This document shows positions 8,603 through 16,686 of a DNA stretch of 64,000 bases, piece after piece. This DNA comes from Caldilineaceae bacterium (GTDB lineage Bacteria > Chloroflexota > Anaerolineae > Caldilineales > Caldilineaceae). How positions within the stretch are numbered: the first letter of the stretch is position 1; each line of letters opens with the position of its first letter. The stretch is from assembly GCA_022842065.1 (NCBI GenBank), contig JALHQH010000033.1, positions 62,001-126,000 on the forward strand, in the 5' to 3' direction. The notes under the pieces were generated by a model that saw only the letters and a program-made list of their open reading frames with translations, searched no databases and was not told where the DNA came from. A program made the translations under genes and the position numbers.

Positions 8603-10069
8603 ATGATGCATATTTGTATCCTTGATAGTTCTTACGAACTATCACAATCGGTCTTTAAAGATGTCGATATCCCGGTTGATCCCCAGCGCTACATGGCCGG
8701 CCACACTTGTGAACACCATTTCATCCACAAAGCAACCGCGGTACAACAGGTCTTTGACCTGGCCAAACAGGGCTTTGATCTCTTCGTCAACCTCTGTGAT
8801 GGCGAGTGGGACGAAGACCGCGCCGGCATTGAAGTGGTACAGACATTGGAGAAATTGGGTTTACCCTTCACCGGGGCTGATGCCGTTTTCTACGCCGTTA
8901 ACCGCGAAAAGCTCAAGATGGCCTGTCAATTTTGGGACGTTCGCACACCGGCTTCGGTCTTTGCCTATGATGAGGCGGGGATTGGGTTGGCGGCGCGTAA
9001 CCTGCGCTATCCAATGCTGGTCAAACATTACAATGGCTATGGCAGCATTGGCTTAACGGCTAACTCGCGCGTCACCGACGAAGCGGCACTCTATCACCAA
9101 GCGCGGATTATGCTGGATACCTATGGCGGCGCGCTGATCGAGGAATTTATTGACGGGCGCGAATTTACCGTGTTGGTCGCCGAGAATGCCGCTGATCCCG
9201 CCGATCCCATTGCCTATCTGCCCGTCGAATTCCGTTTCCCGGAAGGGGAAACCTTTAAACATTTTGGTGTCAAGTGGGAAAGTTATGTGGATATGAAGTG
9301 TGTGCCGGTTACCGATCCGTTGTTGGTCGAGCAACTCAAGGCGATGGGCCGCCGCGCCTTCCTTGGCGTTGACGGCAGCAGTTATGGCCGTTGTGATATC
9401 CGCATGAATGAGCAAGGCGAGCTCTTTTTGTTAGAGGTCAATCCGAATTGTGGTGTTTTTTATCCCCCAGAGGCAATGGGTAGCGCCGATCTGGCTTTGA
9501 CCCATGATGTGCGCGGCCATGCCCATTTTGTCGATGCCATTTTCCGCGCCGCCCTGCAGAAGAACCGGACCACGCGCAAAGTGTGGCAAGTGGTGCTCAA
9601 CCCCGACCAAAGTTACGGCATGTACGCCACTCAGCCGCTGGCGGCGGGTGAGCTGATCGAAGCATTGGAAGGGCGACCCCAGCGTTTGGTCAGTAAAAGC
9701 CAGGTGACAGTCCAGTGGAACGCACAGGAACAAGCCTGGTTTCGCCAATATGCGATCCCTGTGACCGACGAACTTTACCTGCTTTGGAGCCAAGATCCGG
9801 CGGAATGGTTGCCCCTCACCCATGCTTGTGACCCCAACGCTTGGTTTGATGGTCTAAACCTCGTCACGCGGCGTGCCATTGCCCCGAACGAGCCGATCCG
9901 GGTTGATTACGCCACCTTCCGCAATGAGAGTATGGCGGACTTTGTTTGCACCTGTGGCGCGCCGGATTGCCGCGGGATCATTCGGGGTACCGATTATCGG
10001 GAAGCCTTTGTCGCGCGTTATGGCACCCATGTGTCGGATTATGTGCGGAACAAGCGACAGGGTCTATAA
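8603..10069 (+). CDS. ATP-grasp ligase domain fused to a SET methyltransferase domain
   Basis: A protein of about 488 residues with two unrelated catalytic folds. Residues 1 to about 315 form a D-Ala-D-Ala-ligase-like ATP-grasp module: NLCDGEWDEDR, then PFTGAD with a following NREK, PMLVKHYNGYGSIG as a lysine-bearing nucleotide lid, and metal ligands in FLLEVNPNCG. From about residue 335 comes a SET domain, ending with THACDPNAWF (the NHSCxPN-like substrate/SAM motif) and a post-SET zinc motif FVCTCGAPDCRG with three cysteines. The bulk predicts carboxylate-amine ligation plus lysine-type methylation on one chain. The frame opens with GTG at 8588; ATG at 8603 or 8606 fits the AAGAG Shine-Dalgarno better. 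Confidence 0.85.
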   Translation: MMHICILDSSYELSQSVFKDVDIPVDPQRYMAGHTCEHHFIHKATAVQQVFDLAKQGFDLFVNLCDGEWDEDRAGIEVVQTLEKLGLPFTGADAVFYAVNREKLKMACQFWDVRTPASVFAYDEAGIGLAARNLRYPMLVKHYNGYGSIGLTANSRVTDEAALYHQARIMLDTYGGALIEEFIDGREFTVLVAENAADPADPIAYLPVEFRFPEGETFKHFGVKWESYVDMKCVPVTDPLLVEQLKAMGRRAFLGVDGSSYGRCDIRMNEQGELFLLEVNPNCGVFYPPEAMGSADLALTHDVRGHAHFVDAIFRAALQKNRTTRKVWQVVLNPDQSYGMYATQPLAAGELIEALEGRPQRLVSKSQVTVQWNAQEQAWFRQYAIPVTDELYLLWSQDPAEWLPLTHACDPNAWFDGLNLVTRRAIAPNEPIRVDYATFRNESMADFVCTCGAPDCRGIIRGTDYREAFVARYGTHVSDYVRNKRQGL

Positions 10070-10079
10070 AGGCGATGCA

Positions 10080-10108
10080 TTGACGGTTTGTCTGCTATCG
10101 CATATACT
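10080..10108 (+). promoter_or_regulatory. Sigma-70 type promoter for the Phd/ParE module
   Basis: TTGACG (10080-10085), a 17-bp spacer, and TATACT (10103-10108). It starts 11 bases after the preceding stop codon and lies about 50 bases upstream of the antitoxin ATG, so the TA pair can be transcribed on its own. Confidence 0.65.
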
Positions 10109-10156
10109 AGGCAATATTCTGCGTTTGTTATTGTTGGTATAACCAGGGAATCAATC

Positions 10157-10456
10157 ATGAAAACTACCGATTGGATTGTCACAACAGCTGACTTACAAGC
10201 TGATCCGGCGATCATTCTTAAACATGCAAAAGAGCGGCCTTTAATTGTGACGGAGGCAGGCCGACCATCAGCCTATGTATTGAGTGTGGAGTTTTTTGAC
10301 GCAATGGTAGAACGTCTAACCGAACTAGAAGAAAATGAGCTTGCTATCAATATTGCACAGGCAGAAGAACAGTTTGCTTCAGGCCAATTTGTATCATTAC
10401 AAGATGCTGTGTCTGTCCTTGAAGCGAAATGGCAACATGATGAGGCTACTTCGTGA
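10157..10456 (+). CDS. Phd/YefM family antitoxin
   Basis: A 99-residue antitoxin. The start MKTTDWIVTT at 10157 is preceded by AGGGAA; a longer open frame begins at 10088 but lacks family similarity there and overlaps the promoter. Residues 1-55 (TTADLQADPAIILKHAKERP, then LIVTEAGRPSAYVLSVEFF) match the Phd/YefM fold; the acidic C-terminal helix would bind and block the toxin. Its stop overlaps the toxin GTG start by four bases (GTGA), the usual arrangement for a coupled antitoxin-toxin pair. It is expected to repress its own promoter at 10080-10108. Confidence 0.88.
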   Translation: MKTTDWIVTTADLQADPAIILKHAKERPLIVTEAGRPSAYVLSVEFFDAMVERLTELEENELAINIAQAEEQFASGQFVSLQDAVSVLEAKWQHDEATS

Positions 10457-10743
10457 ATGATATAGAAGTGCTCGTCTCACGTTTAGCGTTAGATCAACTT
10501 TCTGTGCTTACCGCTACCGTTGGACGTGCCATCGTACACGCAATCATGCGTTTGGCAGACTTCCCAGAATCTGCACCTTTTGTCGGTCAGCGCGATTATG
10601 AACACTTTCGGCAATTAATCATTCGCGACTACCGCGTGCTTTATCGTTACTTTTCAGATGAACAGCAAGTACGCGTCTACTGCGTTTTACATGTGAAAAG
10701 ACGATTGCCGCCTTCTGAATTCCTAACCTACCAACGTTTTTGA
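10453..10743 (+). CDS. RelE/ParE superfamily toxin
   Basis: A 96-residue toxin of the RelE/ParE fold: an N-terminal helical hairpin, then LADFPESAPFVGQRDYEHFRQLIIRDYRVLYRYF, the core strand and arginine pattern of ParE-like proteins, and a final HVKRRLPP strand. The GTG start overlaps the antitoxin gene by four bases. Members either cleave mRNA at the ribosome or inhibit gyrase; the ParE-like RDYRVLYR strand favours the latter subgroup, with modest confidence. It is 13 bases upstream of the second hydroxyacid dehydrogenase gene, which might receive read-through from the TA promoter. Confidence 0.85.
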   Translation: MNDIEVLVSRLALDQLSVLTATVGRAIVHAIMRLADFPESAPFVGQRDYEHFRQLIIRDYRVLYRYFSDEQQVRVYCVLHVKRRLPPSEFLTYQRF

Positions 10744-10756
10744 TCAAGGACCCACC

Positions 10757-11713
10757 ATGCCCAAAGCGATCTTCTTTACCCGTCTCCCCGCTGACACTGC
10801 CGCCCTGCTGGCTGACCAGGCCCCGCCGGAGATCAACGTCACCACCTACCCGATGTCTTTGCCTGACCATGAAAAGGCCGCGTTAGTCGCCGATGCCGAT
10901 TTTTTGATCCTCTTCCCTGGCCATATTGCCGAGCCGGTGATCCGCGCTGCCAAACAGGTCAAACTGATCCAACTCGTCAGCGTCGGTTTTGACCAGATGG
11001 ATCTGGGGCTGTGCAAAGAACTCGGTATCCCGGTTGCCAACAATGGGGGCACCAACGCGCTCGATGTGGCCGAACACACGATTGCCATGATCCTCGCCCT
11101 CTATCGCCGCTTCGTCGAACTGGACCACAACGTACGGACTAACAACTGGCGCGGCATCGATTCGGGGGGGACCACCTATTGCATCGATGGCAAGACCGTG
11201 GGCCTGATTGGGCTGGGGCAGATTGGGCAGCGGGTGGCGCGGCTGTTGCGCGCCTTTGGGGCGACGGTGATCTACTATGATGCCTTCCCGGCCAAACCAG
11301 AAGTGGAGCAGGAACTCGGGGTGGCGCGAGTCGAACTGGAGACGTTGTTACAGCGCGCTGATGTCGTTTCCCTGCATGTGCCGCTCAATGACTCGACCAA
11401 GGGGCTGATCAACGAACATACCCTCGGCCTGATGAAGTCTAATGCAATTTTGGTCAACACCTGTCGCGGCCCGGTCGTTGACGAAGCCGCACTAACGGTC
11501 GCACTGCAAACTGGTCAGATCGCCGGGGCCGCGCTCGATGTGTTGATCAACGAGCCACCGACCGCCGACAATCCCCTATTGCAACTGGACAACGTGCTCT
11601 TTACACCCCACACCGCCGGCGTGACGCGCGATACGTGGGCGCGGCGGGGTAAGTTTATCTTTGCCAATTTGCAACGGGTGCTTGCCGGTGAGCAGCCGCT
11701 GGCGTCGGTGTAG
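10757..11713 (+). CDS. D-isomer 2-hydroxyacid dehydrogenase, second copy
   Basis: A 318-residue NAD(P)-dependent D-2-hydroxyacid dehydrogenase. The Rossmann motif is GLGQIGQ (152-158). The catalytic residues are Arg in NTCRGPVVDE, Glu in INEPPTADNP and His in FTPHTAGVT. It is clearly diverged from the 6501 protein, so it is not a recent duplicate. The product would be a D-hydroxyacid such as glycerate or phosphoglycerate-like compounds; which one cannot be said. A Shine-Dalgarno (AAGGA) precedes the ATG. About 115 bases later begins the oligogalacturonate-lyase-like gene on the same strand. Confidence 0.87.
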   Translation: MPKAIFFTRLPADTAALLADQAPPEINVTTYPMSLPDHEKAALVADADFLILFPGHIAEPVIRAAKQVKLIQLVSVGFDQMDLGLCKELGIPVANNGGTNALDVAEHTIAMILALYRRFVELDHNVRTNNWRGIDSGGTTYCIDGKTVGLIGLGQIGQRVARLLRAFGATVIYYDAFPAKPEVEQELGVARVELETLLQRADVVSLHVPLNDSTKGLINEHTLGLMKSNAILVNTCRGPVVDEAALTVALQTGQIAGAALDVLINEPPTADNPLLQLDNVLFTPHTAGVTRDTWARRGKFIFANLQRVLAGEQPLASV

Positions 11714-11828
11714 TATAACAGAACCACCGGTGTCGCGGAGTGAGGCAGAGTCAGCCTGGCTGAATTCTCACCTCGCCCAACAGGGCCTGCGGGCAAAATA
11801 AACCAACAAGGCGTACAAGGAGCATTGC

Positions 11829-12974
11829 GTGAGCATCGGCCAAATCTTTCCCGCCGAATGGCAGGAATTTCAAGATCCCATCAGTGGTGTCACCGTTCAA
11901 CAGTTGACCAACTATAAAGGACACAGCCACCACTTCTATTTCACCAATCCGGGCTGGTATGCGAACGACGCGAAGCTGCTCTTTGCCTCGGATCGCAACA
12001 ACCGCACTAATCTCTACAGCCTCGACCTCTCCAGCGGCGCGATCACCCAATTAACGGATCTGGACCCCGTGCCGCTACCTCGCGAAGTCGAGTTTTTGCG
12101 CGCCTGTGTCAGCGCGCCGAACAATGAAGCCTATTTCTGGCACGAATACAAGTTGATGGCGCTCGACCTGACGACGCTCGCCCAACGTGTGCTTTACACC
12201 ATGCCCACCGGCTTTGATGTCTCGATGATCAACGTCACCGCTGACGGTAAGTATGTCTGCGCCAGTATTTCCGAGGATATGTCGGATCGTTTTCCAGTGG
12301 ATCTGCTGCGGGGTTATGTTGGTTTTCGCGAGACATGGGAAGCAATGCCCTTAAGCCGCATTATGCGGGTCGCCGTGGATGGCAGTGGCGCCGATGTGGT
12401 CTGGGAAGAAAAGTATTGGGTGGGTCATGTCAACACTTCACCGACCCAACCCCATCTGCTCACTTTTTGTCATGAAGGGCCGTGGCAGTTGGTTGACAAC
12501 CGCATTTGGGGGCTGGATATGAACAATGGCAAAGTTTGGCCCTTGCGCCCGCGTGAAGAACCGGGCGAAACGGTCGGCCACGAATATTGGCACGCCGACG
12601 GCATCCACATCAGCTACCACGGCCACAAGCCCAATGGTCACAAATTCTTTGGCCAGTTGCGCTATGACGGCAGTGAACAGCAAGAATATGACTTTCCCTT
12701 TGTCACCGGCCACATCCACTCGAACGATTTCCAGCTGATTGTCGGCGATGGGGGCAAAGTGGTGCGCCTCTGGCAGTGGGACGGCAACGGTTTTGCCAAT
12801 CCCAAGGTGCTCTGCCAACACCGCAGCAGCATGCACATCCAGCAGACCCACGTCCACCCGCGCTTTAGCCCGGATGGCAGTTACGTGCTCTTTACGAGTG
12901 ATGTTTCGGGCTATGGGAATGTCTATCGGGTGATGGTGCCGGCCGTTAGCGGTTTGCCAGAGGTGGTAGAATAA
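11829..12974 (+). CDS. Oligogalacturonate lyase-like protein (PL22)
   Basis: A 381-residue beta-propeller resembling PL22 oligogalacturonate lyase, which cleaves unsaturated pectin oligomers intracellularly to 5-keto-4-deoxyuronate. Propeller blades are visible as TNPGWYANDAKLLFASDRN and HPRFSPDGSYVLFTSDVSG-like repeats. A metal-site pattern Gln-x-His-x-His is present at QTHVHP near residue 343, and CHEGPW and VGHEYWHADG contribute further histidines. A GTG at 11829 follows AAGGAG, giving a clear start. No signal peptide is present, consistent with a cytosolic enzyme. A role with the nearby SDR and hydroxyacid dehydrogenases in uronate breakdown is plausible, but no kduI or kdgK homologue is seen. 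Confidence 0.85.
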   Translation: MSIGQIFPAEWQEFQDPISGVTVQQLTNYKGHSHHFYFTNPGWYANDAKLLFASDRNNRTNLYSLDLSSGAITQLTDLDPVPLPREVEFLRACVSAPNNEAYFWHEYKLMALDLTTLAQRVLYTMPTGFDVSMINVTADGKYVCASISEDMSDRFPVDLLRGYVGFRETWEAMPLSRIMRVAVDGSGADVVWEEKYWVGHVNTSPTQPHLLTFCHEGPWQLVDNRIWGLDMNNGKVWPLRPREEPGETVGHEYWHADGIHISYHGHKPNGHKFFGQLRYDGSEQQEYDFPFVTGHIHSNDFQLIVGDGGKVVRLWQWDGNGFANPKVLCQHRSSMHIQQTHVHPRFSPDGSYVLFTSDVSGYGNVYRVMVPAVSGLPEVVE

Positions 12975-12975
12975 A

Positions 12976-13099
12976 CTAGTACACAACGGCGTAAATAAGC
13001 CTATAGTACTGTCATTCTGGGCCCAAGGGGCACCCCCGGCTTTTTGCCCTGAAGAATCTCCAAGTTAACTGTTGGTTTATTTAGGCCGCGCTGTACTAG
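12976..13099. mobile_element. MITE-like element with 26-bp terminal inverted repeats
   Basis: A 124-bp non-coding element bounded by imperfect 26-bp inverted repeats (about 21 of 26 matching), starting and ending with CTAG. The arrangement C-TA-GTACA...TGTAC-TA-G is what insertion into a CTAG site with TA duplication would give, which is the target habit of the IS630 family. It carries no transposase, so it would be mobilised in trans. The interior holds a smaller hairpin around GGGCCC...GGGC. It sits between the PL22 gene and a DUF4058 gene. Confidence 0.65.
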
Positions 13100-13166
13100 C
13101 TTCATAGAACTTTGGGTCAACCTATGCGATACTGCCAATCCATCGTGGATTGTTAAGGAGAGTACT

Positions 13167-13967
13167 ATGCCAACACCTTTTCCAGGCATGGATCCGTATC
13201 TTGAGCGGCGTGGTCTATGGGAGGAAGTGCACACGGCACTTATCACCCGTATTCAACAGCACTTAACCCCGTTGCTGCGCCCGCGCTATCGCGTTGCCAT
13301 CGAGCAGCGTACTTATTTATCACTGATGTCGCCCAAGGGTGAGCTCATCGGCAAACCAGATGTCATGGTTGCCGCGCCCAAAACGCCGCCGCCGTTCGGG
13401 ACGGGAAGTGCTGTTGCCTTTGTGGAACCTGCTGTGGCCGATCCACCGCTAGTGGGTGAACTGCCGCAACCAGAAGAAGTGGTCGAACGCTACCTGGAAA
13501 TCCGCGATACCACAACCCAAGAGGTGATCACCACGATTGAAATTCTCTCGCCCACCAATAAGGAAGCGCCAGACGGCCGTCGCCAATACGAGCAGAAACG
13601 GCTTCACATGTTGGCAAGCGCCAGCAGTTTGGTGGAAGTCGATCTCTTGCGCAAAGGTGAGCCGTTTGCGATGAGCGCCCCTGGCCAGGACGCCGCGCAA
13701 AGCCACTATCGCATCGTCATCAGCCGCAGTTGGCAACGCCCGCGCGCCGATCTCTATCTATTCAACCTGCCGCAGCCCATTCCTTCCTTCTTAATTCCAC
13801 TGCGCCCTGGTGAGCAGGAACCGGTGTTGCCCCTCAATAAAATTCTACACGAATTATATGATCAAAGTGGCTACGATCTAGCGATTGATTATGGTAAGCT
13901 GCCGCCACCGCCACTCTCAGCTGCCGATCGACAGTGGATCATCCAACTACTTCAGCAACAGGACTGA
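13167..13967 (+). CDS. DUF4058 family protein
   Basis: A 266-residue protein beginning MPTPFPGMDPYLERRGLWEEVH, the hallmark opening of DUF4058, a family common in Cyanobacteria and Chloroflexota. Further family landmarks are YLEIRD, then VVTTIEILSPTNK-like text (VITTIEILSPTNK) and LVEVDLLRKGEP, in which the acidic and lysine residues resemble a restriction-endonuclease-like (PD-(D/E)XK) core. That relationship is suggestive and the function is unknown. A Shine-Dalgarno (AAGGAG) precedes the ATG by about seven bases. It directly follows the MITE-like element and is convergent with the ABC permease gene. Confidence 0.85.
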   Translation: MPTPFPGMDPYLERRGLWEEVHTALITRIQQHLTPLLRPRYRVAIEQRTYLSLMSPKGELIGKPDVMVAAPKTPPPFGTGSAVAFVEPAVADPPLVGELPQPEEVVERYLEIRDTTTQEVITTIEILSPTNKEAPDGRRQYEQKRLHMLASASSLVEVDLLRKGEPFAMSAPGQDAAQSHYRIVISRSWQRPRADLYLFNLPQPIPSFLIPLRPGEQEPVLPLNKILHELYDQSGYDLAIDYGKLPPPPLSAADRQWIIQLLQQQD

Positions 13968-13984
13968 ACTTGTTTGTTTTACGA

Positions 13985-14887
13985 TCAGTTTGACAAGCGT
14001 GCTCGGTGCCCCCGCACCGAATAAACATACAACGCGCCCAACGTCGCCACATAAGGTGCCATCGCTGTAAATTGCGAGGGCACCCCATAGCGTTGCAGCA
14101 ACAAGCCCAGCCCATCGAAAAAGCCAAAGAGCAGCGAAATAATCGCAATCCCCCACGGGTTGCCCCTGACCAGAATAATCGCCGCCAGGGAGATCCATCC
14201 GCGCCCCGCCGACATATTCTCGGAAAAGAGGCGCACATACCCCAGCGACAAGAAGGCCCCCGCCACCCCACAGAGCACCCCACAGATCAGCAATGACTGG
14301 CTTTGGACGCGTGCAACGGAAACGCCACTGGCGGTTAACGCTGGCGCGTTGTATCCCGCTGCGCGCAACCGCAATCCAAAACGACTGCGAAAGATCAGCC
14401 ACGCGCTGCCCAGCGTCGCCAGGATCGCCAGATAGACCACCAGATTTTGCCCCGATATTATCTGCCCAATCCCTGGAATTTCTGCCAGCCAAGGGATATG
14501 GATGCGTGGAATCGAGATAATCGCCGCGTCGGCAAAGGCGCCCTTGACGCCGAAAATTTGGCGTAATAGGTAGGTGGTTGCCCCGAGGGCGAAGAGGTTG
14601 AGCGCAATGCCCGTGAGAAATTCATCCGTATCGAGCACCACCGCAAAGAGGATAAAGATCAGCGCTAAGAGCAGCGACCCTAAAATTGCACAGAGGATGC
14701 CCAGCAGCCACGATTGTAGATAGTAGGAGCCCAGCACGGCGAAAAACGCCCCCGCCAGGATCATCCCTTCCATTGCGATGTTGAAGACACCGGCATAATA
14801 GGTAAAAGAGCCGCCCAGCGCGGCCAGGAGAATGGCGGTGGCCCCGGTAATGGTGCCATTGATGAGACCGGTGACAATGTTGTTCAT
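13985..14887 (-). CDS. ABC transporter permease (NupQ/YufQ-like), BMP-type importer
   Basis: A 300-residue hydrophobic permease with about eight to ten membrane helices. [19 protein letters not shown] near the N-terminus and [15 protein letters not shown] are typical of the BPD_transp_2 family that works with BMP-type lipoproteins in nucleoside uptake. It is the last gene of the minus-strand importer operon. It begins only six bases after the higA stop, with no evident Shine-Dalgarno, so its translation is probably coupled to the antitoxin gene. In a standard operon it would directly follow the other permease gene at 15571-16602. Confidence 0.88.
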   Translation of the reverse strand: MNNIVTGLINGTITGATAILLAALGGSFTYYAGVFNIAMEGMILAGAFFAVLGSYYLQSWLLGILCAILGSLLLALIFILFAVVLDTDEFLTGIALNLFALGATTYLLRQIFGVKGAFADAAIISIPRIHIPWLAEIPGIGQIISGQNLVVYLAILATLGSAWLIFRSRFGLRLRAAGYNAPALTASGVSVARVQSQSLLICGVLCGVAGAFLSLGYVRLFSENMSAGRGWISLAAIILVRGNPWGIAIISLLFGFFDGLGLLLQRYGVPSQFTAMAPYVATLGALYVYSVRGHRARLSN

Positions 14888-14893
14888 TGCTGG

Positions 14894-15226
14894 CTATGCC
14901 GGGTGGAGCATTTGCTGATTTTGCGTACGCGGGTATGGCGTCACTTCTGTAACAACGCGCTCCTCTAATTCATCGCGCGCAACCTCTAAATCGTAGTGGG
15001 TTTGCAAATTCATCCACACTTCTGCTGATGTTCCAAAGAAGTGGGCAAGTCGCAGTGCGGTGTCAGCTGTAATCGCACGTTTGCCCTGGACAATCTCATT
15101 AATCTTGCGCGGATAAACATTCATGCCTTTGGCCAAACGATATTGGCTCAAGCCCAGTGGTTTCATAAAGTCTTCGAGTAGAATTTCGCCAGGATGTACC
15201 GGTGGCATTCGTTCTGTGTGCATCAT
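14894..15226 (-). CDS. higA: HigA-type antitoxin (XRE family)
   Basis: A 110-residue antitoxin with a helix-turn-helix: VHPGEILLEDFMKPLGLSQY, then KINEIVQGKRAITADTALRLAHFFG, the HigA/VapI signature. Its C-terminal extension would contact the toxin. It follows higB by six bases (toxin-first order, characteristic of higBA) and is preceded by AAGGGAAA. It should repress the promoter at 15521-15549, which contains a short palindrome. The second ATG (15223) is an alternative start. It sits inside an ABC transporter operon, directly ahead of the second permease gene. Confidence 0.92.
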   Translation of the reverse strand: MMHTERMPPVHPGEILLEDFMKPLGLSQYRLAKGMNVYPRKINEIVQGKRAITADTALRLAHFFGTSAEVWMNLQTHYDLEVARDELEERVVTEVTPYPRTQNQQMLHPA

Positions 15227-15232
15227 TTTCCC

Positions 15233-15514
15233 TTAATGGTAATCCACAATCTCGACGTGATAGGCATCATTTTCTGTCCATTCAAAGCAGATCCGCCATT
15301 GTTCATTGATGCGCATACTATACTGCCCCGCTCGAACACCTGCAAGTGGTTCCAGGCGATTAGACGGCGGCAAATAGAGATCATTTAACTCTTTTGCGGC
15401 GTGCAGAAAGGTCAATCTGCGCAATGCTGCCCGCTGGATGTCTTGCGGCAAGCGTCGTGAGAACTGACGGCGAAAGATCTTTTCGGTTTCCCGATCTTTG
15501 AATGACTTGATCAT
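15233..15514 (-). CDS. higB: HigB-type toxin (RelE superfamily mRNA interferase)
   Basis: A 93-residue toxin starting MIKSFKDRETEKIF, with LPQDIQRAALRRLTFLHAA, LEPLAGVRAGQYSMRINEQWRI and a C-terminal HVEIVDYH. This is the full HigB/plasmid-maintenance-killer pattern, including the RINEQWRICF core strand and terminal YH. Family members cleave translating mRNAs on the ribosome. The start at 15514 agrees with family length; the frame continues upstream but through the promoter and into the neighbouring permease gene. The -10 box ends only seven bases before the ATG, so the transcript is nearly leaderless. Confidence 0.92.
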   Translation of the reverse strand: MIKSFKDRETEKIFRRQFSRRLPQDIQRAALRRLTFLHAAKELNDLYLPPSNRLEPLAGVRAGQYSMRINEQWRICFEWTENDAYHVEIVDYH

Positions 15515-15520
15515 GCCAGT

Positions 15521-15549
15521 ATAATAGCGGAAAACGGTAATACCGTCAA
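15521..15549 (-). promoter_or_regulatory. higBA promoter with embedded palindromic operator
   Basis: Read on the minus strand: TTGACG (15549-15544), a 17-bp spacer, and TATTAT (15526-15521). Within the promoter lies ACGGTA-T-TACCGT (15534-15546), a perfect 6-bp inverted repeat around one base and a likely HigA binding site. Transcription would begin at or within a few bases of the higB start codon. Confidence 0.7.
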
Positions 15550-15570
15550 GCAGTAATATGGAGCCAGTTA

Positions 15571-16602
15571 TTAACTGATGAGCAACCGCCGTGCGCTTTG
15601 CCGTTGCTGCCACAGTTCGATGATCACCCGCCCGGCCACGCCCACCAGCACGATCACCGCCTGCAAGACCAGGATAAACTCACTCGGCACGGCAGTGATC
15701 AACTCCATGCCTAGCGCACCACTTTGTAACGCCGCAAAGAAGATCCCATAGAGCACCGTGCCGACCAATCCATTGTTGGCGACCACGGCAATCATCACCC
15801 CGTCCCACGCATAGTTGGCCCCCAGTCCTTTGAGAAAACGATGCGGTCCCCCCATCAGCACCAGCCCGCCGGCCAACCCGGCCAGCGCACCAGTTACCAG
15901 CATCACGGCCAGGTAGTTTTTATCGATGTTGACGCCACCGAGCCGCGCAAAAAGGGCATTCTGCCCCGTCATACGCCACTCATAGCCGGCTGTCCAGTGG
16001 TTATAGACAAACCAGATCACCCCAAAGGCGAGCACCGCCACGATGATGCTCGTGTTAAATTCGCCGATCTCCGGTAGCCAGCCGCCCGGCGCAATCAGTG
16101 GTGTCATGGTCGAGTTGGAGCCAATTTCCCGCAGCGGGTAGGTGATGGCCCATAGCGTAAAGCCATCGGCAATCATGTTGAGCATCAGGGTGGTAATAAA
16201 CTCGTTCATGCCAAAGCGCAGCCGTAAAAGTGCGGCCAGCCCAGACCATGCTGCCCCGCCCGCCAGCGCTGCCGCCAACAGCAGCGGTAACATGAGCGAG
16301 GCCGGCAGATCAACATAGAGTCCGACGACCGTGGCTGCTAATGCGCCCATCACCAACTGCCCCGGCTGCCCCAGGTTGACCGGCCCCGCCGCAAAAGCCA
16401 CTGACGCCGACAACCCGGTGAGGATCAACGGCACCGCCGTGCGCAAGGTCGTCGCCAGCGGATAAAGACCACCCAACGAATAGTCGAAAAGCGCGCGATA
16501 AGTGGTAAGCGGGTTATAACCCTGGAGCAACATCAAGATTGCCCCTAACAGCAGTCCCACCCCAATCCCCAGCGCACCACTGAGAAACTTCTGACTTGTC
16601 AT
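15571..16602 (-). CDS. ABC transporter permease (NupP/YufP-like), BMP-type importer
   Basis: A 343-residue permease from the ATG at 16602, chosen because GAGG lies six bases upstream; a TTG at 16620 is the alternative. [20 protein letters not shown] and [13 protein letters not shown] are characteristic of the BPD_transp_2 permeases of nucleoside/BMP importers. It has about eight to ten membrane helices and lies in the inner membrane. It is transcribed after the ATPase gene and is followed not by its partner permease but by the higBA module, which begins 56 bases downstream. Confidence 0.88.
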   Translation of the reverse strand: MTSQKFLSGALGIGVGLLLGAILMLLQGYNPLTTYRALFDYSLGGLYPLATTLRTAVPLILTGLSASVAFAAGPVNLGQPGQLVMGALAATVVGLYVDLPASLMLPLLLAAALAGGAAWSGLAALLRLRFGMNEFITTLMLNMIADGFTLWAITYPLREIGSNSTMTPLIAPGGWLPEIGEFNTSIIVAVLAFGVIWFVYNHWTAGYEWRMTGQNALFARLGGVNIDKNYLAVMLVTGALAGLAGGLVLMGGPHRFLKGLGANYAWDGVMIAVVANNGLVGTVLYGIFFAALQSGALGMELITAVPSEFILVLQAVIVLVGVAGRVIIELWQQRQSARRLLIS

Positions 16603-16686
16603 CTTCGCCTCAGCCCGCAAGCATCAACCCGTTTCAACGGATTTTGCATATCAGCAACCGAATCGGGAGCCCATTGGGCGCGGTTG

